Of a stretch of 64,000 nucleotides of DNA, positions 40,001-52,478 are shown piece after piece; position 1 is the first letter of the stretch, and each line of letters begins with the position of its first letter. The position numbers and the translations under genes are program-made. Location: positions 15,173,642 through 15,237,641 of the forward strand of contig NC_064548.1 in the NCBI RefSeq assembly GCF_023856365.1, in the 5' to 3' direction. The stretch is from Brienomyrus brachyistius. Lineage: Eukaryota > Chordata > Actinopteri > Osteoglossiformes > Mormyridae. The notes beneath the pieces are model-generated. The model searched no databases, was not told the origin of the DNA, and worked only from the letters and a program-made list of their open reading frames with translations.

Positions 40001-40803
40001 ATATGTGACCTGATCTGAGATCAGCTGTCTGAGATCTGCCTGAGAGCAGTATGAATGACCTGATCTGAGATCAGTTTGAGAGCTCTATGTGTGACCTGAT
40101 CTGAGATCAGATGTCTGAGATCAGCCTGAGAGCTGTATGTAAGACCTGATCTGAGATCAGCTTGAGACCTGTATGTATGACCTTATCTGAGATCAGCTTA
40201 AGAGCTTTATTTGTGAACTGATCTGAGATCAGCTGTTCTGAGATCAGCCTAAGATCTCTGTATGACCTGTTCTGAGATCAGCCTAAGACCTGTATGTATG
40301 ACCTGATTTGAGATCAGTTTGAGAGCTGTATGTCTGACCTGATCTGAGATCAGCTTAAGAGTTGTATGTATGACCTGATCTGAGATCAGCTTCAGAGCTG
40401 TATGTATGATCTGATCTGAGATCAGCTTGACAGCTCTATGTGTGACCTGATCTGAGATCAGTTTGAGAGCTCTATATGTGACCTGATCTGAGATCAGCTG
40501 TCTGAGATCAGCCTGAAATCTGTATGTATGACCTGATCTGAGATCAGCTTGAGAGCTCTATGTGTGACCTGATCTGAGATCAGTTTGAGAACTCTATATG
40601 TGACCTGATCTGAGATCAGCTCTCTGCGATCTGCTTGAGAGCAGTATGAATGACCTGATCTGAGATCAGCTTGAGAGCTCTATGTGTGACCTGATCTGAG
40701 ATCAGTTTGAGAGCTCTATATGTGACCTGATCTGAGATCAGATGTCTGAGATCAGCCTGAGAGCTGTATGTATGACCTGATTTGAAATCAGTTTGAGAGC
40801 TGT
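37050..40803 (+). repeat. First copy of an ~11.0-kb super-repeat (matched part)
   Basis: It is collinear with 48063-51888. Offsets are 11,013 at GATCATCCTGAG (CATCC 37,066/48,079), 11,049 at CAGCATAAG (37,300/48,349) and 11,085 from GATCTGACATCAGCTG (38,273/49,358) onward; both steps are single 36-bp units. Private shared variants include TTTGAAAGC (about 38,451), TATGTCTTAC (38,941/50,026), CTGATATATCAG (38,982/50,067), CCATTTGCTACC and GCTAAAAGTATGAC. Confidence 0.83.
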
Positions 40804-43800
40804 ATGTCTGACCTGATCTGAGATCAGCTTAAGAGCTGTATGTATGACCTGATCTGAGATCAGCTTCAGAGCTGTATGTATGACCTGATCTGAGATCAGC
40901 CTGAGAGCTCTATGTATGACCTGATCTGAGATCAGCCTGAGAGCTCAATGTGTGACCTGATCTGAGATCAGCTGTTCTGAGATCAGCCTAATACCTCTGT
41001 ATAACCTGTTCTGAGATCAGCCTAAGACCTGTATGTATGACCTGATCTGAGATCAGCTTGAGAGCTGTATGTATGACCTGATCTGAGATCAGTTTGAGAG
41101 CTCAATGTGTGACCTGATCTGAGATCAGCTCTCTGTGATCTGCCTGAGAGCAGTATGAATGACCTGATCTGAGATCAGTTTGAGAGCTCTATGTGTGACC
41201 TGATCTGAGATCAGATGTCTGAGATCAGCCTGAGAGCTGTATGTATGACCTGATCTGAGATCAGCCTGAGAGCTCAATGTATGACCTGATCTGAGATCAG
41301 CCTGAGAGCTCTATGTATGACCTGATCTGAGATCAGCCAGAGAGCTGTATGTATGACTTGATCTGAGATTAGCTTGAGACCTGTATGTATGACCTGATCA
41401 GAGATTAGCTTGAGAGCTGTATGTATGACCTGATGTGAGATCAGTTTGAGAACTCAATGTGTGATCTGATCTGAGATCAGCTGTTCTGAGATCAGCATAA
41501 GACCTCTGTATGACCTGTTCTGAGATCAGCCTAAGACCTGTATGTATGACCTGATCAGAGATCAGCTTGAGAGCTGTATGTATGACCTGATCTGAGATCA
41601 GTTTGAGAGCTCAATGTGTGACCTGATCTGAGATCAGCTGTTCTGAGATCAGCCTAATACCTCTGTATGACCTGTTCTGAGATCAGCCTAAGACCTGTAT
41701 GTATGACCTGATCTGAGATCAGCTTGAGAGCTGTATGTATGACCTGATCTGAGATCAGTTTGAGAGCTCAATGTGTGACCTGATCTGAGATCAGCTCTCT
41801 GCGATCTGCCTGAGAGCAGTATGAATGACCTGATCCGAGATCAGCTTGAGAGCTCTATGTGTGACCTGATCTGAGATCAGTTTGAGTACTCTATATGTGA
41901 CCTGATCTGAGATCAGCTCTCTGCGATCTGCCTGAGAGCAGTATGAATGACCTGATCAGAGATCAGTTTGAGAGCTCTATGTGTGACCTGATCTGAGGTC
42001 AGATGTCTGAGATCAACCTGAGAGCTGTATGTATGACCTGATCTGAGATCAGCCAGAGAGCTGTATGTATGACCTGATCTGAGATCAGCTTGAGACCTGT
42101 ATGTATTACCTGATCAGAGATCAGCTTGAGAGCTGTATGTATGATCTGATCTGAAATCAGATTGAGAGCTCAATGTGTGACCTGATTTGAGATCAGCTGT
42201 TCTGAGATCAGCCTAAGACCTCTGTATTACCTGTTCTGAGATCAGCCTGAGATCTGTATGTATGACCTGATCTGAGATCAGCTTGAGAGCTCTATGTGTG
42301 ACCTGATCTGAGATCAGTTTGAGAGCTCTATATGTGACCTGATCTGAGATCAGCTGTCTGAGATCTGCCTGAGAGCAGTATGAATGACCTGATCTGAGAT
42401 CAGTTTGAGAGCTCTATGTGTGACCTGATCTGAGATCAGATGTCTGAGATCAGCCTGAGAGCTGTATGTAAGACCTGATCTGAGATCAGCCTGAGACCTG
42501 TATGTATGACCTTATCTGAGATCAGCTTAAGAGCTTTATTTGTGAACTGATCTGAGATCAGCTGTTCTGAGATCAGCCTAAGATCTCTGTATGACCTGTT
42601 CTGAGATCAGCCTAAGACCTGTATGTATGACCTGATTTGAGATCAGTTTGAGAGCTGTATGTCTGACCTGATCTGAGATCAGCTTAAGAGTTGTATGTAT
42701 GACCTGATCTGAGATCAGCTTCAGAGCTGTATGTATGATCTGATCTGAGATCAGCTTGACAGCTCTATGTGTGACCTGATCTGAGATCAGTTTGAGAGCT
42801 CTATATGTGACCTGATCTGAGATCAGCTGTCTGAGATCAGCCTGAAATCTGTATGTATGACCTGATCTGAGATCAGCTTGAGAGCTCTATGTGTGACCTG
42901 ATCTGAGATCAGTTTGAGAACTCTATATGTGACCTGATCTGAGATCAGCTCTCTGCGATCTGCCTGAGAGCAGTATGAATGACCTGATCTGAGATCAGCT
43001 TGAGAGCTCTATGTGTGACCTGATCGGAGATCAGTTTGAGAGCTCTATATGTGACCTGATCTGAGATCAGATGTCTGAGATCAGCCTGAGAGCTGTATGT
43101 ATGACCTGATTTGAGATCAGTTTGAGAGCTGTATGTCTGACCTGATCTGAGATCAGCTTAAGAGCTGTATGTATGACGTGATCTGAGATCAGCTTCAGAG
43201 CTGTATGTATGACCTGATCTGAGATCAGCCTGAGAGCTCTATGTATGACCTGATCTGAGATCAGCCTGAGAGCTCAATGTGTGACCTGATCTGAGATCAG
43301 CTGTTCTGAGATCAGCCTAATACCTCTGTATAACCTGTTCTGAGATCAGCCTAAGACCTGTATGTATGACCTGATCTGAGATCAGCTTGAGAGCTGTATG
43401 TATGACTTGATCTGAGATCAGTTTGAGAGCTCAATGTGTGACCTGATCTGAGATCAGCTCTCTGCGATCTGCATGAGAGCAGTATGAATGACCTGATCTG
43501 AGATCAGTTTGAGAGCTCTATGTGTGACCTGATCTGAGATCAGATGTCTGAGATCAGCCTGAGAGCTGTATGTATGACCTGATCTGAGATCAGCCTGAGA
43601 GCTCTATGTATGACCTGATCTGAGATCAACCTGAGAGCTCTATGTATGACCTGATCTGAGATCAGCCAGAGAGCTGTATGTATGACTTGATCTGAGATCA
43701 GCTTGAGACCTGTATGTATGACCTGATCAGAGATTAGCTTGAGAGCTGTATGTATGACCTGATGTGAGATCAGTTTGAGAACTCAATGTGTGATCTGATC

Positions 43801-44170
43801 TGAGATCAGCTGTTCTGAGATCAGCATAAGACCTCTGTATGACCTGTTCTGAGATCAGCCTAAGACCTGTATGTATGACCTGATCAGAGATCAGCTTGAG
43901 AGCTGTATGTATGACCTGATCTGAGATCAGTTTGAGAGCTCAATGTGTGACCTGATCTGAGATCAGCTGTTCTGAGATCAGCCTAATACCTCTGTATGAC
44001 CTGTTCTGAGATCAGCCTAAGACCTGTATGTATGACCTGATCTGAGATCAGCTTGAGAGCTGTATGTATGACCTGATCTGAGATCAGTTTGAGAGCTCAA
44101 TGTGTGACCTGATCTGAGATCAGCTCTCTGCGATCTGCCTGAGAGCAGTATGAATGACCTGATCCGAGAT
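39513..44170 (+). repeat. Recent 2,329-bp tandem duplication
   Basis: Copy one is 39513-41841 and copy two 41842-44170, at a constant offset of 2,329. This is confirmed at GAGTACTCTATATG (39,558/41,887), AGAGTTGTATG (40,358/42,687), TATAACCTG (41,001/43,330) and CAGCATAAG (41,496/43,825). I saw only scattered substitutions and no indel, so identity is well above 98% by eye. The join at 41,841 fuses a CTGATCCGAG core to a CTTGAGAGCTC tail, whereas the normal partner of that core is TTTGAGAGCTC. Confidence 0.88.
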
Positions 44171-46312
44171 CAGTTTGAGAGCTCTATGTGTGACCTGATC
44201 TGAGGTCAGATGTCTGAGATCAGCCTGAGAGCTGTATGTATGACCTGATCTGAGATCAGCCTGAGAGCTCTATGTATGACCTGATATGAGATCAGCCAGA
44301 GAGCTGTATGTATGACCTGATCTGAGATCAGCTTGAGACCTGTATGTATTACCTGATCAGAGATCAGCTTGAGAGCTGTATGTATGATCTGATATGAGAT
44401 CAGATTGAGAGCTCAATGTGTGACCTGATCAGAGATCAGTTTGAGAGCTCTATATGTGACCTGATCTGAGATCAGTTTGAGAGCTCTATATGTGACCTGA
44501 TCTGAGATCAGATGTCTGAGATCAGCCTGAGAGCTGTTTGTATGACCTGATCTGAGATCAGCTTGAGAGCTCCATTTGCGACCTGATCTGAGATCAGCTG
44601 TTCTGAGCTCAGCCTAAGACTTCTGTATGACCTGTTCTGAGATCAGCCTAAGACCTCTATGTATGGTCTGATCTGAGATCAGCTTGAGAGCTAAATGTAT
44701 GACCTGATCTGAGATCAGCTTGAGAGCTCTATGTGTGACCTGATCTGAGATCAGTTTGAGAACTCTATATGTGACCTGATCTGAGATCAGCTCTCTGCGA
44801 TCTGCCTGAGAGTAGTATGAATGACCTGATCTGAGATCAGATTGAGAGCTCTATGTCTGACCTGATCTGAGGTCAGATGTCTGAGATCAACCTGAGAACT
44901 GTATGTATGACCTGATCTGAGATCAGCCTGAGAGATCTATGTATGACCTGATCTGAGATCAGCCAGAGAGCAGTATGTATGACCTAATCGGAGATCAGCT
45001 TGAGACCTGTATGTATTACCTGATCAGAGATCAGCTTGAGAGCTGTATGTATGATCTGATCTGAGATCAGATTGAGAGCTCAATGTGTGACCTGATCTGA
45101 GATCAGCTGTTCTGAGATCAGCCTAATACCTCTGTATGACCTGTTCTGAGATCAGCCTAAGACCTGTATGTATGACCTGATCTGAGATCAGCTTGAGAGC
45201 TGTATGTATGACCTGATCTGAGATCAGTTTGAGAGCTCAATGTGTGACCTGATCTGAGATCAGCTCTCTGCGATCTGCCTGAGAGCAGTATGAATGACCT
45301 GATCCGAGATCAGTTTGAGAGCTCTATGTGTGACCTGATCTGAGGTCAGATGTCTGAGATCAGCCTGAGAGCTGTATGTATGACCTGATCTGAGATCAGC
45401 CTGAGAGCTCTATGTATGACCTGATATGAGATCAGCCAGAGAGCTGTATGTATGACCTGATCTGAGATCAGCTTGAGACCTGTATGTATTACCTGATCAG
45501 AGATCAGCTTGAGAGCTGTATGTATGATCTGATATGAGATCAGATTGAGAGCTCAATGTGTGACCTGATCAGAGATCAGTTTGAGAGCTCTATATGTGAC
45601 CTGATCTGAGATCAGTTTGAGAGCTCTATATGTGACCTGATCTGAGATCAGATGTCTGAGATCAGCCTGAGAGCTGTTTGTATGACCTGATCTGAGATCA
45701 GCTTGAGAGCTCCATTTGCGACCTGATCTGAGATCAGCTGTTCTGAGCTCAGCCTAAGACTTCTGTATGACCTGTTCTGAGATCAGCCTAAGACCTCTAT
45801 GTATGGTCTGATCTGAGATCAGCTTGAGAGCTAAATGTATGACCTGATCTGAGATCAGTTTGAGAGCTCAATGTGTGACCAGATCTGACATCAGCTGTCT
45901 GAGATCAGCCTGAAATCTGTATGTATGACCTGATCTGAGATCAGCTTGAGAGCTCTATGTGTGACCTGATCTGAGATCAGTTTGAGAACTCTATATGTGA
46001 CCTGATCTGAGATCAGCTCTCTGCGATCTGCCTGAGAGTAGTATGAATGACCTGATCTGAGATCAGATTGAGAGCTCTATGTCTGACCTGATCTGAGGTC
46101 AGATGTCGGAGATCAACCTGAGAACTGTATGTATGACCTGATCTGAGATCAGCCTGAGAGATCTATGTATGACCTGATCTGAGATCAGCCAGAGAGCAGT
46201 ATGTATGACCTAATCGGAGATCAGCTTGAGACCTGTATGTATTACCTGATCAGAGATCAGCTTGAGAGCTGTATGTATGATCTGATCTGAGATCAGATTG
46301 AGAGCTCAATGT
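43932..46312 (+). repeat. Recent tandem duplication, period 1,140/1,226 bp
   Basis: 43932-44718 and 45072-45858 (787 bp, offset 1,140) appeared identical. Both share the unusual TATGGTCTGATC. Copy one then lacks 86 bp, exactly one 36-bp plus one 50-bp unit. The match resumes at 44719-45086 versus 45945-46312 (offset 1,226) with one visible substitution (ATGTCGGAG near 46,107). This is the most similar pair I found, so it is probably the newest event, or an assembly effect. Confidence 0.88.
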
Positions 46313-48062
46313 ATTACCTGTTCTGAGATCAGCCTGAGATCTGTATGTATGACCTGATCTGAGATCAGCTTGAGAGCTCTATGTCTGACCTGATCTGAGA
46401 TCAGTTTGAGAGCTCTATATGTGACCTGATCTGAGATCAGATGTCTGAGATCAGCCTGAGAGCTGTATGTATGACCTGATCTGAGATCAGCTTGAGAGCT
46501 GAATGTATGACCTGATCTGAGATCAGCTTGAGAGCTCCATTTGCGACCTGATCTGAGATAAGCTGTTCTGAGATCAGCCTAAGACCTCTGTATGACCTGT
46601 TCTGAGATCAGCCTAAGACCTCTATGTATGACCTGATCTGAGATCAGCTTGAGAGCTAAATGTATGACCTGATCTGAGATCAGTTTGAGAGCTCAATGTG
46701 TGACCTGATCTGAGATCAGCTGTCTGAGATCAGCCTGAAATCTGTATGTATGACCTGATCTGAGATCAGCTTGAGAGCTCTATGTGTGACCTGATCTGAG
46801 ATCAGTTTGAGAACTCTATATGTGACCTGATCTGAGATCAGCTCTCTGCGATCTGCCTGAGAGCAGTATGAATTACCTGATCAGAGATCAGTTTGAGAGC
46901 TCTATGTGTGACCTGATCTGAGGTCAGATGTCTGAGATCAACCTGAGAGCTGTATGTATGACCTGATCTGAGATCAGCCTGAGAGCTCTATGTATGACCT
47001 GATCTGAGATCAGCCAGAGAGCTGTATGTATGACCTGATCTGAGATCAGCTTGAGACCTGTATGTATTACCTGATCAGAGATCAGCTTGAGAGCTGTATG
47101 TATGATCTGATCTGAAATCAGATTGAGAGCTCAATGTGTGACCTGATTTGAGATCAGCTGTTCTGAGATCAGCCTAAGACCTCTGTATTACCTGTTCTGA
47201 GATCAGCCTGAGATCTGTATGTATGACCTGATCTGAGATCAGCTTGAGAGCTCTATGTGTGACCTTATCTGAGATCAGCTTAAGAGCTTTATTTGTGAAC
47301 TGATCTGAGATCAGCTGTTCTGAGATCAGCCTAAGATCTCTGTATGACCTGTTCTGAGATCAGCCTAAGACCTGTATGTATGACCTGATCTGAGATCAGC
47401 TTCAGAGCTGTATGTATGATCTGATCTGAGATCAGCTTGACAGCTCCATGTGTGACCTGATCTGAGATCAGTTTAAGAGCTCTATATGTGACCTGATCTG
47501 AGATCAGCTGTCTGAGATCAGCCTGAAATCTGTATGTATGACCTGATCTGAGATCAGCTTGAGAGCTCTATGTGTGACCTGATCTGAGATCAGTTTGAGA
47601 ACTCTATATGTGACCTGATCTGAGATCAGCTCTCTGCGATCTGCCTGAGAGCAGTATTAATGACCTGATCTGAGATCAGCTTGAGAGCTCTATGTGTGAC
47701 CTGATCTGAGATCAGTTTGAGAGCTCTATATGTGACCTGATCTGAGATCAGATGTCTGAGATCAGCCTGAGAGCTGTATGTATGACCTGATTTGAGATCA
47801 GTTTGAGAGCTGTATGTCTGACCTGATCTGAGATCAGCTTAAGAGCTGTATGTATGACCTGATCTGAGATCAGCTTCAGAGCTGTATGTATGATCTGATC
47901 TGAGATCAGCTTGACAGCTCTATGTGTGACCTGATCTGAGATCAGTTTGAGAGCTCTATATGTGACCTGATCTGAGATCAGCTGTCTGAGATCAGCCTGA
48001 AATCTGTATGTATGACCTGATCTGAGATCAGCTTGAGAGCTCTATGTGTGACCTGATCTGAG

Positions 48063-51000
48063 ATCAGATGTCTGAGATCATCCTGAGAGCTGTATGTATG
48101 ACCTGATCTGAGATCAGCCTGAGAGCTCTATGTATGACCTGATCTGAGATCAGCCTGAGAGCTCTATGTATGACCTGATCTGAGATCAGCCAGAGAGCTG
48201 TATGTATGACTTGATCTGAGATCAGCTTGAGACCTGTATGTATGACCTGATCAGAGATTAGCTTGAGAGCTGTATGTATGACCTGATGTGAGATCAGTTT
48301 GAGAACTCAATGTGTGATCTGATCTGAGATCAGCTGTTCTGAGATCAGCATAAGACCTCTGTATGACCTGTTCTGAGATCAGCCTAAGACCTGTATGTAT
48401 GACCTGATCAGAGATCAGCTTGAGAGCTGTATGTATGACCTGATCTGAGATCAGTTTGAGAGCTCAATGTGTGACCTGATCTGAGATCAGCTGTTCTGAG
48501 ATCAGCCTAATACCTCTGTATGACCTGTTCTGAGATCAGCCTAAGACCTGTATGTATGACCTGATCTGAGATCAGCTTGAGAGCTGTATGTATGACCTGA
48601 TCTGAGATCAGTTTGAGAGCTCAATGTGTGACCTGATCTGAGATCAGCTCTCTGCGATCTGCCTGAGAGCAGTATGAATGACCTGATCCGAGATCAGTTT
48701 GAGAGCTTTATGTGTGACCTGATCTGAGGTCAGATGTCTGAGATAAGCCTGAGAGCTGTATGTATGACCTGATCTGAGATCAGCCTGAGAGCTCTATGTA
48801 TGACCTGATATGAGATCAGCCAGAGAGCTGTATGTATGACCTGATCTGAGATCAGCTTGAGACCTGTATGTATTACCTGATCAGAGATCAGCTTGAGAGC
48901 TGTATGTATGATCTGATATGAGATCAGATTGAGAGCTCAATGTGTGACCTGATCTGAGATCAGCTGTTCTGAGATCAGCCTAAGACCTCTGTATTACCTG
49001 TTCTGAGATCAGCCTGAGATCTGTATGTATGACCTGATCTGAGATCAGCTTGAGAGCTCTATGTGTGACCTGATCTGAGATCAGTTTGAGAGCTCTATAT
49101 GTGACCTGATCTGAGATCAGATGTCTGAGATCAGCCTGAGAGCTGTTTGTATGACCTGATCTGAGATCAGCTTGAGAGCTCCATTTACGACCTGATCTGA
49201 GATCAGCTGTTCTGAGCTCAGCCTAAGACTTCTGTATGACCTGTTCTGAGATCAGCCTAAGACCTCTATGTATGACCTGATCTGAGATCAGCTTGAGAGC
49301 TAAATGTATGACCTGATCTGAGATAAGTTTGAGAGCTCAATGTGTGACCAGATCTGACATCAGCTGTCTGAGATCAGCCTGAAATCTGTATGTATGACCT
49401 GATCTGAGATCAGCTTGAGAGCTCTATGTGTGACCTGATCTGAGATCAGTTTGAGAACTCTATATGTGACCTGATCTGAGATCAGCTCTCTGCGATCTGC
49501 CTGAGAGTAGTATGAATGACCTGATCTGAGATCAGTTTGAAAGCACTATGTGTGACCCGATCTGAGGTCAGATGTCTGAGATCAACCTGAGAGCTGTATG
49601 TATGACCTGATCTGAGATCAGCCTGAGAGATCTATGTATGACCTGATCTGAGATCAGCCAGAGAGCAGTATGTATGACCTAATCGGAGATCAGCTTGAGA
49701 CCTGTATGTATTACCTGATCAGAGATCAGCTTGAGAGCTGTATGTATGATCTGATCTGAGATCAGTTTGAGAGCTCAATGTGTGACCTGATCTGAGATCA
49801 GCTCTATGCGATCTGCCTGAGAGCAGTATGAATGACCTGATCCGAGATCAGTTTGAGAGCTCTATGTGTGACCTGATCTGAGGTCAGATGTCTGAGATCA
49901 GCCTGAGAGCTGTATGTATGACCTGATCTGAGATCAGCCTGAGAGCTCTATGTATGACCTGATATGAGATCAGCCAGAGAGCTGTATGTATGACCTGATC
50001 TGAGATCAGCTTGAGACCTGTATGTCTTACATGATCAGAGATCAGCTTGAGAGCTGTATGTATGATCTGATATATCAGATTGAGAGCTCAATGTGTGACC
50101 TGATCTGAGATCAGCTGTTCTGAGATCAGCCTAAGACCTCTGTATTACCTGTTCTGAGATCAGCCTGAGATCTGTATGTATGACCTGATCTGAGATCAGC
50201 TTGAGAGCTCTATGTGTGACCTGATCTGAGATCAGTTTGAGAGCTCTATATGTGACCTGATCTGAGATCAGATGTCTGAGATCAGCCTGAGAGCTGTTTG
50301 TATGACCTGATCTGAGATCAGCTTGAGAGCTGAATGTATGACCTGATCTGAGATCAGCTTGAGAGCTCCATTTGCTACCTGATCTGAGATCAGATGTTCT
50401 GAGATCAGCCTAAGACCTCTGTATGACCTGTTCTGAGATCAGCCTAAGACCTCTATGTATGACCTGATCTGAGATCAGCTTGAGAGCTAAAAGTATGACC
50501 TGATCTGAGATCAGTTTGAGAGCTCAATGTGTGACCTGATCTGAGATCAGCTGTCTGAGATCAGCCTGAAATCTGTATGTATGACCTGATCTGAGATCAG
50601 CTTGAGAGCTCTATGTGTGACCTGATCTGAGATCAGTTTGAGTACTCTATATGTGACCTGATCTGAGATCAGCTCTCTGCGATCTGCCTGAGAGCAGTAT
50701 GAATGACCTGATCAGAGATCAGTTTGAGAGCTCTATGTGTGACCTGATCTGAGGTCAGATGTCTGAGATCAACCTGAGAGCTGTATGTATGACCTGATCT
50801 GAGATCAGCCAGAGAGCTGTATGTATGACCTGATCTGAGATCAGCTTGAGACCTGTATGTATTACCTGATCAGAGATCAGCTTGAGAGCTGTATGTATGA
50901 TCTGATCTGAAATCAGATTGAGAGCTCAATGTGTGACCTGATTTGAGATCAGCTGTTCTGAGATCAGCCTAAGACCTCTGTATTACCTGTTCTGAGATCA

Positions 51001-51888
51001 GCCTGAGATCTGTATGTATGACCTGATCTGAGATCAGCTTGAGAGCTCTATGTGTGACCTGATATGAGATCAGTTTGAGAGCTCTATATGTGACCTGATC
51101 TGAGATCAGCTGTCTGAGATCTGCCTGAGAGCAGTATGAATGACCTGATCTGAGATCAGTTTGAGAGCTCTATGTGTGACCTGATCTGAGATCAGATGTC
51201 TGAGATCAGCCTGAGAGCTGTATGTAAGACCTGATCTGAGATCAGCGTGAGACCTGTATGTATGACCTTATCTGAGATCAGCTTAAGAGCTTTATTTGTG
51301 AACTGATCTGAGATCAGCTGTTCTGAGATCAGCCTAAGATCTCTGTATGACCTGTTCTGAGATCAGCCTAAGACCTGTATGTATGACCTGATTTGAGATC
51401 AGTTTGAGAGCTGTATGTCTGACCTGATCTGAGATCAGCTTAAGAGTTGTATGTATGACCTGATCTGAGATCAGCTTCAGAGCTGTATGTATGATCTGAT
51501 CTGAGATCAGCTTGACAGCTCTATGTGTGACCTGATCTGAGATCAGTTTGAGAGCTCTATATGTGACCTGATCTGAGATCAGCTGTCTGAGATCAGCCTG
51601 AAATCTGTATGTATGACCTGATCTGAGATCAGCTTGAGAGCTCTATGTGTGACCTGATCTGAGATCAGTTTGAGAACTCTATATGTGACCTGATCTGAGA
51701 TCAGCTCTCTGCGATCTGCCTGAGAGCAGTATGAATGACCTGATCTGAGATCAGCTTGAGAGCTCTATGTGTGACCTGATCGGAGATCAGTTTGAGAGCT
51801 CTATATGTGACCTGATCTGAGATCAGATGTCTGAGATCAGCCTGAGAGCTGTATGTATGACCTGATTTGAGATCAGTTTGAGAGCTGT
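48063..51888 (+). repeat. Second copy of the ~11.0-kb super-repeat (matched part)
   Basis: This is the partner of 37050-40803, with few substitutions by eye. It has only one copy of the 2,329-bp unit that is doubled in the first super-repeat. Its distal part (for example ATCGGAGATC at 51,781) matches 43,025 in the second of those two copies, at offset 8,756 = 11,085 - 2,329. This fits expansion or contraction by unequal exchange. The match ends at the chimeric join near 51,890. Confidence 0.82.
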
Positions 51889-52430
51889 ATGTATGATCTG
51901 ATCTGAAATCAGATTGAGAGCTCAATGTGTGACCTGATTTGAGATCAGCTGTTCTGAGATCAGCCTAAGACCTCTGTATTACCTGTTCTGAGATCAGCCT
52001 GAGATCTGTATGTATGACCTGATCTGAGATCAGCTTGAGAGCTCTATGTGTGACCTGATCTGAGATCAGTTTGAGAGCTCTATATGTGACCTGATCTGAG
52101 ATCAGCTGTCTGAGATCTGCCTGAGAGCAGTATGAATGACCTGATCTGAGATCAGTTTGAGAGCTCTATGTGTGACCTGATCTGAGATCAGATGTCTGAG
52201 ATCAGCCTGAGAGCTGTATGTAAGACCTGATCTGAGATCAGCCTGAGACCTGTATGTAAGACCTTGTCTGAGATCAGCTTAAGAGCTTTATTTGTGAACT
52301 GATCTGAGATCAGCTGTTCTGAGATCAGCCTAAGATCTCTGTATGACCTGTTCTGAGATCAGCCTAAGACCTGTATGTATGACCTGATTTGAGATCAGTT
52401 TGAGAGCTGTATGTCTGACATGATCTGAGA
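50898..52430 (+). repeat. Partial tandem duplication, period 996 bp
   Basis: From about 51,894 the sequence returns to the state at 50,898: the AAATCAGATTG unit is at 50,910 and 51,906. The copies then stay collinear for about 0.5 kb, and the sequence jumps forward near 52,430 to match 43,201 onward at offset 9,278. The left join (near 51,888) fuses a GATTTGAGATCAG unit to a tail ending TATGATCTG. Confidence 0.75.
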
Positions 52431-52478
52431 TCAGCTTGAGACCTGTATGTATGACCTGATCTGAGATCAGCTTCAGAG

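Noticed and set aside
43932..46312. Treating the near-identical duplications purely as assembly errors
   Set aside because: Copies carry their own substitutions and whole-unit indels, and descendants with shared private variants occur elsewhere, so most must be real. The 43.9-46.3 kb pair remains the one most in need of read support.
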